A DNA stretch of 14,600 nucleotides from CAYRFF01 sp964436125 (GTDB lineage Bacteria; Bacteroidota; Bacteroidia; Chitinophagales; Saprospiraceae): the NCBI GenBank assembly GCA_964436125.1, contig CAYTBT010000054.1, forward strand, positions 1 to 14,600, in the 5' to 3' direction. A program made the translations under genes and the position numbers. This document shows, piece by piece, positions 1-7,244 of the stretch (the stretch's first letter is position 1; each line of letters opens with the position of its first letter). The notes under the pieces are model-generated. The model was not told the origin of the DNA, did not search any database, and saw only the letters and a list, made by a program, of their open reading frames with translations.

Positions 1-558
1 CTATATATCAGATTTTTATGTGGATAACTCGACTTTTTTAGTAAACCTTATATAGTTTTTTTAATGTTAAATATGACATCAATGGTAAATACGTATTGGA
101 AGGAATTTTTGACAATACATAAGCACTCCTCCATAGGTGGACAACTTAAGTCTGACGCGGATAGGTTTATTAATAGCAGATTGAATCTCGAGTTGTACGA
201 CATGATACAAGATTACCATAATAAATCTCATTTTAAGTTCTTTGGAATCGCCCAAGGGCTGAAAGCCCGGCACAGCAAAGCCCCAGGTGGAGCGTAGCGG
301 AACCTGGGGTGCATGTCACAATAGGTAGTGAGGGCTGAAAGTCCGACACAACAAAATCCCCATTTTCAGTTATTCCCTCTCAATCCAACCACACATGAAC
401 CATTTTTTCACACATTCTTCCTATCTTGTCCTTTCGACCCAAGTAGAACTGTAAGCTAGATCGTGCAATGCACGTTTTGGGGCATATATTTGTTTTTATT
501 CATTCCTATCAAATTATCAATCGATTCAGATTAACCTGAGAAATTCCAGTTTAAGCAT
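1..558. other. Non-coding left edge with repeat A copy 1
   Basis: No convincing gene lies here. Positions 1-255 are AT-rich. A possible 77-codon frame (64-297) starts there, but its last codons lie inside repeat A and it resembles nothing I know. Repeat A copy 1 occupies about 256-453. A short hairpin (CGTGC at 462-466, GCACG at 470-474, then TTTT) follows it and is too weak to call a terminator. The rest, up to the stop codon of the minus-strand gene at 559, shows nothing recognisable. Confidence 0.6.
256..453 (+). repeat. Dispersed repeat family A, copy 1 (full length)
   Basis: This is a structured intergenic repeat of about 200 bp. It opens with the hairpin GGGCT-GAA-AGCCC (256-268). A second hairpin with 8-bp arms follows: CCCCAGGT (281-288) and ACCTGGGG (302-309), flanking a loop containing GCGTAGCG. 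A degenerate second GGGCTGAAAG motif begins at 332. The 3' module contains an 'AACCATT..TTCACACATTCTTC' type sequence and ends near GTAGAACTG. The first 55 bp match copy 2 (4413-4467) with one difference. Repeats built on GGGCTGAAAGCCC are, to my knowledge, scattered through many Bacteroidota genomes. A link to REP-associated transposases is only a guess. Confidence 0.85.
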
Positions 559-1482
559 TTAATAATGTACCACCTTATACGTCCTCTCTTCCCCTTTTAA
601 ATAATAAATCCCGTTTTCTAGCCCTGACATAGAATACATTTTACGAGAATGTGGGGGAATTGTCAATTCAGATATAAAAACGCCTGTGCTATTGTATATT
701 TTTACACTTATGAATCGACTTGCAGTCTTGTTATATATATTTAATTCACTTTTATCCAGCGGATTGGGATAGATATGTAAAAGTGATTTTTCATCCGGTG
801 AAATAATACTAGTGCCTTTACGATGAAATTGAAAATTATCAAAAAACAGGAATATGCAAGAATTACAATTACGACCTCCAATAAAGGGAATCTGAATAAC
901 AATATAAAAAATTATACTATCAGGTACCCCGTGAGAGGTATATTGAATCGGAAAACTATAGGTTTTATATGTATCCGATGTAGGATAAAGATTAATTTTA
1001 CCTATTCCAATCGTGTCCCGTTGTCCGTTGACTGAATCATATTTTGTCAACATAACATTAACAAAGCCTACTACTGTATCTTCATCTATAGTTGCATCTT
1101 CATTTAAAATACCTTTATAAGCAAAACTTATTTCTTCCGGTCTAAAATTAATCGATGTTCCACAATCTACACATTCTCCAGTTCTCGGAACATAAATCCC
1201 CCTTTCCCCCAACACAATATAATCATAATTTAAACCATACCAATCATAGATTACCATAGCATAATCACCATGAACAGCATCCGTTGTCCTCACTTTAAAG
1301 CCATGTTCAAACCAACCTTTTAAATAGCCTTTTTTTGCATTCCCATTAAATATTGAAATGTGTAAATCACGCATACTTGAATCCACCCATTGTTCAAAGT
1401 CAAGATTATAATCAGGGGTTTCCTGTGCAAAAGAAATAGTTGAGGATAAACAGAATATGATAAGGATAATTGTATAACGCAT
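559..1482 (-). CDS. Secreted T9SS cargo protein with a PCMD-like beta-sandwich domain
   Basis: This 307-residue protein has a Sec signal peptide (residues 1-19, cleavage after SFA). The mature part begins with a DFEQW motif (28-32), followed by a GW...T.DA..G.YA pattern and, near residue 220, an FFDNFQF strand. That order resembles the PCMD-type putative carbohydrate-binding beta-sandwich found in Bacteroidota surface proteins; the assignment is by eye. The last 70 or so residues are a T9SS type A sorting domain (YPNP, a VKIYNSTG strand, then LENGIYYLK), so the protein should cross the outer membrane and be released or anchored at the surface. It lies 113 nt downstream of the tyrosinase gene on the same strand, so co-transcription is plausible. 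No terminator is visible in the gap. A carbohydrate or matrix-binding partner role is inference. Confidence 0.8.
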   Translation of the reverse strand: MRYTIILIIFCLSSTISFAQETPDYNLDFEQWVDSSMRDLHISIFNGNAKKGYLKGWFEHGFKVRTTDAVHGDYAMVIYDWYGLNYDYIVLGERGIYVPRTGECVDCGTSINFRPEEISFAYKGILNEDATIDEDTVVGFVNVMLTKYDSVNGQRDTIGIGKINLYPTSDTYKTYSFPIQYTSHGVPDSIIFYIVIQIPFIGGRNCNSCIFLFFDNFQFHRKGTSIISPDEKSLLHIYPNPLDKSELNIYNKTASRFISVKIYNSTGVFISELTIPPHSRKMYSMSGLENGIYYLKGEERTYKVVHY

Positions 1483-1595
1483 AATAAAAATATTTATATT
1501 ATGTAATTTGTTTTCCTACATTCATTCAAGTCACTAACGTAATTTCTTCATTAAAAGATGCTTTATAAGTTAAATGTAGGTTGGATTTATTAATC

Positions 1596-3680
1596 TCATT
1601 GTATAATAAGTCTTTCTATGATATATTCAGTAGAATTATGTGGTTTCACTTGAATGGTGTACACACCGGGGTTTATATCATTTATATAAAATTTTTCATT
1701 TTTCCCTGAAAAATTACTTGTATATACAACCTCACCCATTGAGTTATAAATTTTAATTGTATTCATCGTCCCAAAATTCGGAGACGAAATAGTAAAGTAA
1801 CCTTTAGAAGGGTTGGGATAAACCCTTAAGTGTGGCTTTTCATCTTTAACAATTGTATGAATTCCCCTTAAGGATGCAAGATGTTCTTGTAAATCTACCT
1901 GAAACCGCACACCACCGATAAGGTCCTGACCATTATACTGATTGAAATCAAAAACATAGATGTCCCTCAGATTTGTACTGTCAATGATATCAAAGCTTAT
2001 AGCTACTTCCCCTATCTGATACGGAGATAAACTCATGCCATCTATTGTTGCATTAGCTTGTTGAATATCTATCCAGGATCGATTATCAATAATGTTTTCA
2101 TTCACGTGATTCCCGAGTTTCCCGGAATTTATCCAGTCGGATTGAAGTGATTGATTTAATCTAATTTTCATGTCCGCTTTAGCCAATAATTCTGTATCAG
2201 CTTGTGTCGGAAACGTTATCTCAAATCTTACATTGTTCATTGGAGAGCTCGTATAATTCCCCACTAGAATGAGATCATTCGGTGGTGTATGAGGCCCTAC
2301 TATACCATCCGGTTCACCATTACCCCATAATACAATATTTCGTAATGCAATTTCATTATTGTGTTCAACATTGTACTCCAGATCATTGGTTTCATCGAGA
2401 TTCTCACCGGGTACTACGATTCTAGCTAAGATACAGAAATGCCTCTGCTTCCATCCTTCACCAAAACATGCAGCATAATTATCGGGATCGGGTGGGTTCT
2501 CCCATTCAAAATAATATATGGTATAGTCATGAAGTATTTCAGTATCATTATGATTATAGTTGACATCAAATATATCGATATAATCTTCATTTACCGGTCT
2601 TAGTGGTTGGGATCCTATAAATCCACCCATTGGTTCATTACAAGTTCCCATGGAACTTCCATCAAAAGGTGCCGGCCAGCTTAAACCGGAAGAAGCTTGT
2701 GCCCAGTATAATTCAATCTGTCCTACACCGGTCATATTTGGCATATCTCCTCTATTTCTTACCCTTACAGCAATTGTAATTGATTCTCCAGGTACTTGTT
2801 GAATATTGAGATTCCCTTGTCCATCCAGCCATCCGTCAGCCGAAAAGATATCAGGACTCACCCAAAATTTATCCGGAGTAGATGGTTCTTCACCTGTACC
2901 ATTCCTATAATCTTTCAACCATAAATCAGGACCGTTCAGAGTCATACATTGCTTCTGATAGCAATAATAGAGATCATCTACATAGGCATGAAAAAGCCAG
3001 AAGATGGCAGCTCCGGATGCCCTTCCAACCCATTCCATCGAACCACCTATATTACCATGTGTAAAATCATGTGGTATAAATTCTAATGAAGAAGCATAAT
3101 CATTTACATCAACCCAATCATTACAATTGAGATTTTCATCGTATTGTGAAAAATCAGTACTTCCGGTTCCAAATGGTCCTTGATTTTCAAGTAGTAAAAA
3201 TCCATTATCATCATCATCTACAACAATAGGAGATAGTATTGAATTTTTATTGTCACTTGCCGCATCATTAAAGAAAGCGTCAGGTATAGGATCATCATTA
3301 TCCCATTCCGGTAAGGGGACATATTTATCATATCCCCTGTCTATTAAATAATTTTGCAGTCCTTGGATATACGCTCTATGCCACTGAAAAAATGCTTCGT
3401 TTCCATTATGCCATAAAAACGGAGACTTATAAAGGCCATAAAATCCTGAATGGATAGCTACCACAGTATATTGAGTAACATTTGAGTTATCATTATTTGG
3501 ATAATCATTGTTCATATCATGAGCAAGATAATCCATTATCAAGTTTCGTAACTCTATCCGTTCTTGAGGGCTGAAAGAATATATATCAGGTCTCCGGTGC
3601 ATACATTGTGCATTAAGTGTATTGATGGACAACGATAGAAGAAACATTCCGGTTAAAAGAAGGGCGTAAAACTTTTTCAT
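1596..3680 (-). CDS. Secreted tyrosinase-family copper oxidase with T9SS sorting domain
   Basis: Tyrosinases use a binuclear copper centre to hydroxylate monophenols and oxidise o-diphenols to quinones. All six expected copper ligands are visible in this 694-residue protein: CuA H77, H91 and H101 (the last in a QWHRAY motif), and CuB H204, H208 (HDFTH) and H231 (FWLFHAYVDD, with the usual Asp four residues later). A signal peptide covers residues 1-25 (cleavage after LNA). The tyrosinase domain ends near residue 245. It is followed by about 370 residues of probable Ig-like or CARDB-like beta-rich sequence, and then a T9SS sorting domain (VYPNP, IKIYNSMGEVVY, INPGVYTIQV) in the last 75 or so. 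I chose the ATG at 3680 because MKK plus a hydrophobic core is a proper signal peptide; an in-frame ATG at 3779 would force translation through the (AT)12 repeat. The substrate is unknown; melanin formation or phenol cross-linking is inference. Confidence 0.92.
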   Translation of the reverse strand: MKKFYALLLTGMFLLSLSINTLNAQCMHRRPDIYSFSPQERIELRNLIMDYLAHDMNNDYPNNDNSNVTQYTVVAIHSGFYGLYKSPFLWHNGNEAFFQWHRAYIQGLQNYLIDRGYDKYVPLPEWDNDDPIPDAFFNDAASDNKNSILSPIVVDDDDNGFLLLENQGPFGTGSTDFSQYDENLNCNDWVDVNDYASSLEFIPHDFTHGNIGGSMEWVGRASGAAIFWLFHAYVDDLYYCYQKQCMTLNGPDLWLKDYRNGTGEEPSTPDKFWVSPDIFSADGWLDGQGNLNIQQVPGESITIAVRVRNRGDMPNMTGVGQIELYWAQASSGLSWPAPFDGSSMGTCNEPMGGFIGSQPLRPVNEDYIDIFDVNYNHNDTEILHDYTIYYFEWENPPDPDNYAACFGEGWKQRHFCILARIVVPGENLDETNDLEYNVEHNNEIALRNIVLWGNGEPDGIVGPHTPPNDLILVGNYTSSPMNNVRFEITFPTQADTELLAKADMKIRLNQSLQSDWINSGKLGNHVNENIIDNRSWIDIQQANATIDGMSLSPYQIGEVAISFDIIDSTNLRDIYVFDFNQYNGQDLIGGVRFQVDLQEHLASLRGIHTIVKDEKPHLRVYPNPSKGYFTISSPNFGTMNTIKIYNSMGEVVYTSNFSGKNEKFYINDINPGVYTIQVKPHNSTEYIIERLIIQ

Positions 3681-3734
3681 AATAAATATTTTATATAAGT
3701 TAAAAAACGTATTATCTATTGATATTGGTGGGGA

Positions 3735-3758
3735 ATATATATATATATATATATATAT
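3735..3758. repeat. (AT)12 dinucleotide microsatellite
   Basis: Twelve perfect AT units lie 55-78 nt upstream of the tyrosinase start codon. This is where a promoter or 5' leader would be expected, so slippage could alter promoter spacing. No clear promoter box was identified on either side. Confidence 0.95.
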
Positions 3759-3904
3759 CGATTTCATAATTCTAAACAATATTTTTATCCATATCTTATT
3801 AACATTGACATATATTATAATTTAATGAATGTGTAATAGCTTGAATATATGCAAGAATTGAAAGAATAATCTCCTTTTTAGATAATGTAATATTTCATTA
3901 CATT

Positions 3905-3925
3905 GGGCTGAAAGCCCGACACAGT
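3905..3925 (+). repeat. Repeat family A, 5' hairpin fragment (copy 3)
   Basis: The string GGGCTGAAAGCCCGACACAG (3905-3924) is identical to the start of copy 2 at 4413. The similarity stops after it, leaving only the leading GGGCT-GAA-AGCCC hairpin. Confidence 0.8.
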
Positions 3926-3928
3926 ACA

Positions 3929-3969
3929 TGCGAATTCCATGCGAATTTCCATCGAATTATATGCGAATT
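3929..3969. repeat. Short imperfect tandem repeat, unit about ATGCGAATTCC
   Basis: Four imperfect copies of an 11-bp unit can be read: ATGCGAATTCC, ATGCGAATTTCC, ATCGAATTAT and ATGCGAATTG. They directly follow the repeat A fragment. No function is apparent. Confidence 0.6.
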
Positions 3970-4210
3970 GTAGAAGTGAATGCAGTAAGGTGATGCAACC
4001 CTTGCGCCTGGATTGAGTGTGAGCTAGGATTGCAGCACTGACGGTGATCAACAAAGTTATTTCTTTCCAGAGGATAACAGTTGTAAGAAAGGCATCATAG
4101 TTTAACTTATGGCAGATTGAAAACCGAGCCATCAATTTTACGATTAGTCACGATTTAATTTACCACCGCTGCCTTTCCGGGTTATAAATAGTGGGTGAGC
4201 CATTCTTCTG

Positions 4211-4252
4211 ATAGCACGCAGACGACACGGATCTAGCTGATAAGCGCAGATT
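4211..4252 (+). repeat. Dispersed repeat family B, copy 1
   Basis: This 42-bp element (ATAGCACGCAGACGAC, then ACGGATCTAGCTGATAAG, then CGCAGATT) recurs with changes at 8105-8168 and, more diverged, at 9535-9584. Its theme is spaced CGCAGA and AGCTGAT words. Similar short words are, in my experience, common in intergenic DNA of Bacteroidota. Confidence 0.75.
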
Positions 4253-4412
4253 GTCTTACTTATTTGAAAAATTCTTTCTCCTGATCTCAGGTTCCTTACC
4301 GAAGTTTAATAACTGGGGAAAAAGTGCTCCTCCGACGGCGGACATTTAAAATCCCGGTATAGAGCTTGGGATGTGGGATTTAGAGACGTGGTTCTGAGAC
4401 ATAAAAACCAAA

Positions 4413-4598
4413 GGGCTGAAAGCCCGACACAGCAAAGCCCCAGGTGGAGCGTAGCGGAACCTGGGGTACAAGTCACAATAGGTATTAAGGGCTGAAGGTC
4501 CGACACAGTAGATCACCATCCTCAACCATTTCCTCTCAATCCCACCACACGTGAACCATTCTTTCACACATTCTTCTTATCTTGTCCTTTCAACTCAA
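4413..4598 (+). repeat. Dispersed repeat family A, copy 2 (full length)
   Basis: This has the same order of elements as copy 1: the GGGCT-GAA-AGCCC hairpin (4413-4425), the CCCCAGGT/ACCTGGGG hairpin (4438-4445 with 4459-4466), a second GGGCTGAAGG motif near 4489, then the 3' module. A 45-bp stretch of the 3' module (4550-4594) is identical to 11662-11706. It includes a GTGAA...TTCAC inverted repeat. Confidence 0.85.
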
Positions 4599-4811
4599 TT
4601 ATTGCTATGACTGATAATGCTCCATTATGAAAAGTTCTTACATGCTAAGTAGCTATAGGCGGTAAACTCGAACTACTTTAATCGCATAATCTTGTGCTTT
4701 GAAGGACGGCATAAGAGTGTTGTCCTTTCAGATATTTATTAAAAACATTCTTAAACATTTTGTATAATAAGGGAAAAGCCGTATCATTGAGGTAAATAAA
4801 CTTATTAAATT

Positions 4812-7244
4812 ATGTCTATCNNNNNNNNNNNNNNNNNNNNNNNNNNNNNNNNNNNNNNNNNNNNNNNNNNNNNNNNNNNNNNNNNNNNNNNNNNNNNNNN
4901 NNNNNNNNNNNNNNNNNNNNCGTCTATCCGTCTATCCGTCTATCCGTCTATCCGTCTATCCGTCTATCCGTCTATCCGTCTATTATTGCGTTGTAGCTAC
5001 AACATACTCGTTTGTTTTACTTTAATTTTTTCTAATGTGGTTTATCTTAAAGCACAATGTCCGCAGAATACAACTCCAGGAAGCACCATAAATATATTCG
5101 ACTGGCGAACTGAGGGGTTTAGCTTTTATTTAAAAGACGAGTTTCAACAAGTTTATGTGGCAGAGGTAACATCTCCGTTTTATTTGTCAAACTACCATGC
5201 ACAGTTTAATACAGATTTCTTTGCACAGACTTTGAATCCTGATTTTCAACCTGAGGATGGATGGGAATTACTTTTTTATGATTTTGGAACCCCTTTAGAA
5301 GGTGTAGCAAATCCTGCATTTGCTTTATATAACCGATATTCTGGAATGATCAGAATGTTTATGTACCTCTCTGCTAATCATGAATACACTTATAGTGAAG
5401 CTTTTATAAACACATATTTCTCTCGCGTAGGAGAAGTGTTTTATAATTCTGCCTTATTAGAAAATCAGAATGCTATTCTCAATGCAATCGATAATTTTCA
5501 AAAAGAGATAGTGCTTAATTCTGTCAATAGATATAATGAAAGTTATGGAACTTGGATTGTATCAGAATGGGCAACTCAGTATGATCCTTGTACTTGTAAT
5601 ATTACTGGAGAACTGACATTTGAACCAATATTACAAAATATATCTTCAGTATCACTTAAATTAAATGGTCAATCACAAACCGTACCTGTTTATTCTACAG
5701 GTTCATCTTCGAACTCAGGTAATATAAGAGCTAGTATCGGAAGGATATCTGATGACAGCAAGAAAATTTTAGGAGCATATAAAAAAGGGAACGAAATTTA
5801 TAAGAATGTACAGAATTTTCTCAACACTAATGAAGACCCTTCAAATAACAACAATGCTCCAAAAATAGCAGAAAATCTAGCTCAGGCAATTTTAGGAGTG
5901 GGTACAGGTAATCCAATAGCGGTCGTTGCAGGATTGCTTACAGCAGCCACAAAATTTATAGGGATATCACAGAAAAAAAACATAGTTTCCTACAATTCTA
6001 CACACAGTTTTACCGGTACAGGGGAGATTTCTACTCAAGCACCATATCAAGCTATTCAATTATATGTTCCTGGAAGTAATCACAATAACTTGCCTGATGC
6101 AAGAGTCCCGGTATATGACAATGTTCTTGGTGTTGCGACATTATTGGAAACTCCTGAAATATATTACTTCGAGGACGAAGAGATTAGAGAATATCCTGAT
6201 AACCCAAGAGAAAATACTTCACAAAGAGTAAGATTTTATCAATTAGCTTCTGATCTCAAATATGCAATAAATGGAAATGCAGGCATTGACGAAATTCCTG
6301 ATAATATTAAAGTTGCATTATACTTTGATATTGAATGGGACGAAACACAAAAACCAAGTACCTTGCCGGCCTTTCAAGGATTAAAATATGTAAATGATAG
6401 GAAATTGAGAACTCCCTATATGAATCCAAGCTGCTTGAAGAATTATCCTATTTTCTTTAGTATTGAAAATTCTGATTTCGGTGGGGATCCCAATGCATAT
6501 AAATTTGATATTAAAAATGTTTATATCGCAATCGCTATGATTCTCAATCAAAGTAATTCTACTAATTCAGAATTTACATGTAGTAATAAAATTGCTTATT
6601 TTCAAAGTTATAAGGTAAAGCTAATAGCCGACCATAATTATAATTGGCAGAATCATCCGAGCAATCCATATCTGAATGTTCCGGAAGACCTTACAATTAA
6701 CTATAATGATATTGATGCGAATACAAGAACATGGGGGATAACTCGTGTAGTAGGCGCTCCTACGCCTCCACCTTTCCCAGTGTATAATAGTGATACTTGT
6801 GGAATGAATCTAGAAAAGATTCCCAAGATGGTAATTGTTAATGGCTTACCGACACTTCAATATGCATATAACTATAATACTGATGCCTATACCATTTCTT
6901 GTGGGAATGACCTCCCTGTAGGTGAAGTATTTCTAGCAAATTTCTGTAACTCAAGTAAATATGATCCAATTGTTACTGCATTGAAAAATCAAAGTGGTCA
7001 TACTGATTTAACTAAAGAAAAAACAGAGTTAATATCTTACCCTAATCCGGTATCAAATAACCTTTATCTAAATATTTCTTGCAAGAGCTGTGAATATAAA
7101 ATTATTAGCTCAAATGGAGAGCTTATTAAGCATGGACTTCTTCAAGGTCGTTCTATCAATTGTTCAGATCTCAGTAGTGGTTTGTACTTTATTATCGTTT
7201 ATAATAATAAAACTATTTCCTATGGAAAATTTATTAAGATATAG
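4812..7244 (+). CDS. Large T9SS-secreted protein of unknown function, candidate phase-variable gene
   Basis: As drawn this is 810 codons, including 33 or so from the gap. From the ATG at 4812 the product would begin with SIRLSVYP octapeptide repeats and then a signal peptide (hydrophobic core YNILVCFTLIFSNVVYL, cleavage before QCPQ at residue 82). An in-frame TTG at 4986 would give a normal-length signal peptide without the repeats, so the start is undecided. The mature part has a DWRTEGF motif, a PEDGWELLFYDFG motif and a YDPCTC motif. I associate these with a family of uncharacterised Bacteroidota secreted proteins, without being able to verify it. A hydrophobic, Ala/Gly-rich segment (around AILGVGTGNPIAVVAGLL) is present. 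The last 75 or so residues are a T9SS sorting domain (YPNP at 743). The true frame across the gap is not determined by the 100 Ns. The 3' end overlaps the next gene by 23 nt. Confidence 0.8.
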   Translation: MSIXXXXXXXXXXXXXXXXXXXXXXXXXXXXXXXXXXSIRLSVYPSIRLSVYPSIRLLLRCSYNILVCFTLIFSNVVYLKAQCPQNTTPGSTINIFDWRTEGFSFYLKDEFQQVYVAEVTSPFYLSNYHAQFNTDFFAQTLNPDFQPEDGWELLFYDFGTPLEGVANPAFALYNRYSGMIRMFMYLSANHEYTYSEAFINTYFSRVGEVFYNSALLENQNAILNAIDNFQKEIVLNSVNRYNESYGTWIVSEWATQYDPCTCNITGELTFEPILQNISSVSLKLNGQSQTVPVYSTGSSSNSGNIRASIGRISDDSKKILGAYKKGNEIYKNVQNFLNTNEDPSNNNNAPKIAENLAQAILGVGTGNPIAVVAGLLTAATKFIGISQKKNIVSYNSTHSFTGTGEISTQAPYQAIQLYVPGSNHNNLPDARVPVYDNVLGVATLLETPEIYYFEDEEIREYPDNPRENTSQRVRFYQLASDLKYAINGNAGIDEIPDNIKVALYFDIEWDETQKPSTLPAFQGLKYVNDRKLRTPYMNPSCLKNYPIFFSIENSDFGGDPNAYKFDIKNVYIAIAMILNQSNSTNSEFTCSNKIAYFQSYKVKLIADHNYNWQNHPSNPYLNVPEDLTINYNDIDANTRTWGITRVVGAPTPPPFPVYNSDTCGMNLEKIPKMVIVNGLPTLQYAYNYNTDAYTISCGNDLPVGEVFLANFCNSSKYDPIVTALKNQSGHTDLTKEKTELISYPNPVSNNLYLNISCKSCEYKIISSNGELIKHGLLQGRSINCSDLSSGLYFIIVYNNKTISYGKFIKI
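4813..4983 (+). repeat. CGTCTATC octamer tandem array, interrupted by the assembly gap
   Basis: To the right of the gap, 4921-4983 holds seven perfect CGTCTATC units plus a 7-nt partial unit. To the left, 4813-4820 reads TGTCTATC, a unit with one change that, with the preceding A, forms the ATG at 4812. The gap therefore lies inside the array and its true copy number is unknown. Three units (24 nt) encode the octapeptide SIRLSVYP. Because 8 is not a multiple of 3, adding or losing one unit shifts the downstream frame. All three plus-strand frames through the array are open. Confidence 0.93.
4821..4920. other. Assembly gap (100 N)
   Basis: Exactly 100 Ns sit inside the octamer array. A round 100 is a common placeholder for a gap of unknown size, so the array length and the reading frame across it should not be trusted. 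The array itself probably caused the assembly break. Confidence 0.98.

Larger units (their letters stand above)
3681..4811. other. 1.1-kb non-coding stretch rich in repeats
   Basis: This stretch separates two divergently transcribed surface-protein modules. From left to right it holds the (AT)12 microsatellite, a fragment of repeat A (3905-3925), a short ATGCGAATT-type tandem repeat, repeat B copy 1 (4211-4252) and repeat A copy 2 (4413-4598). The last 200 bp should hold the promoter of the 4812 gene. A TATAAT-like string occurs at 4763-4768, but no full Bacteroidota TAnnTTTG box with a spaced TTG was found. Open frames here run through the repeats and are not convincing genes. Confidence 0.7.

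Noticed and set aside
64..297. 77-codon plus-strand open frame at the left edge
   Set aside because: Its last codons lie inside repeat A, it has no recognisable motif, and an overlapping opposite frame is similarly open. Not enough to call a gene.
462..478. Possible terminator hairpin CGTGC-AAT-GCACG followed by TTTT
   Set aside because: A 5-bp stem with a 3-nt loop and only four T, with no gene ending next to it on that strand.
3681..3779. N-terminal extension of the tyrosinase from an upstream in-frame ATG
   Set aside because: It would add an Ile-Tyr run encoded by the (AT)12 repeat in front of a good signal peptide; the ATG at 3680 is far more likely.
3878..4135. 85-codon minus-strand open frame
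   Set aside because: It runs through the repeat A fragment and the ATGCGAATT tandem repeat and shows no domain or signal; chance frame.
4306..4567. Two overlapping minus-strand open frames of 66 and 73 codons
   Set aside because: Both lie within or across repeat A copy 2; repeats of this kind often give spurious frames.
4763..4768. TATAAT as the promoter of the 4812 gene
   Set aside because: The main Bacteroidota sigma factor prefers TAnnTTTG with an upstream TTG; in AT-rich DNA one TATAAT is expected by chance.
4921..4983. Octamer array as a CRISPR or similar spaced array
   Set aside because: The units are 8 bp, directly adjacent and without spacers; this is a simple tandem repeat.
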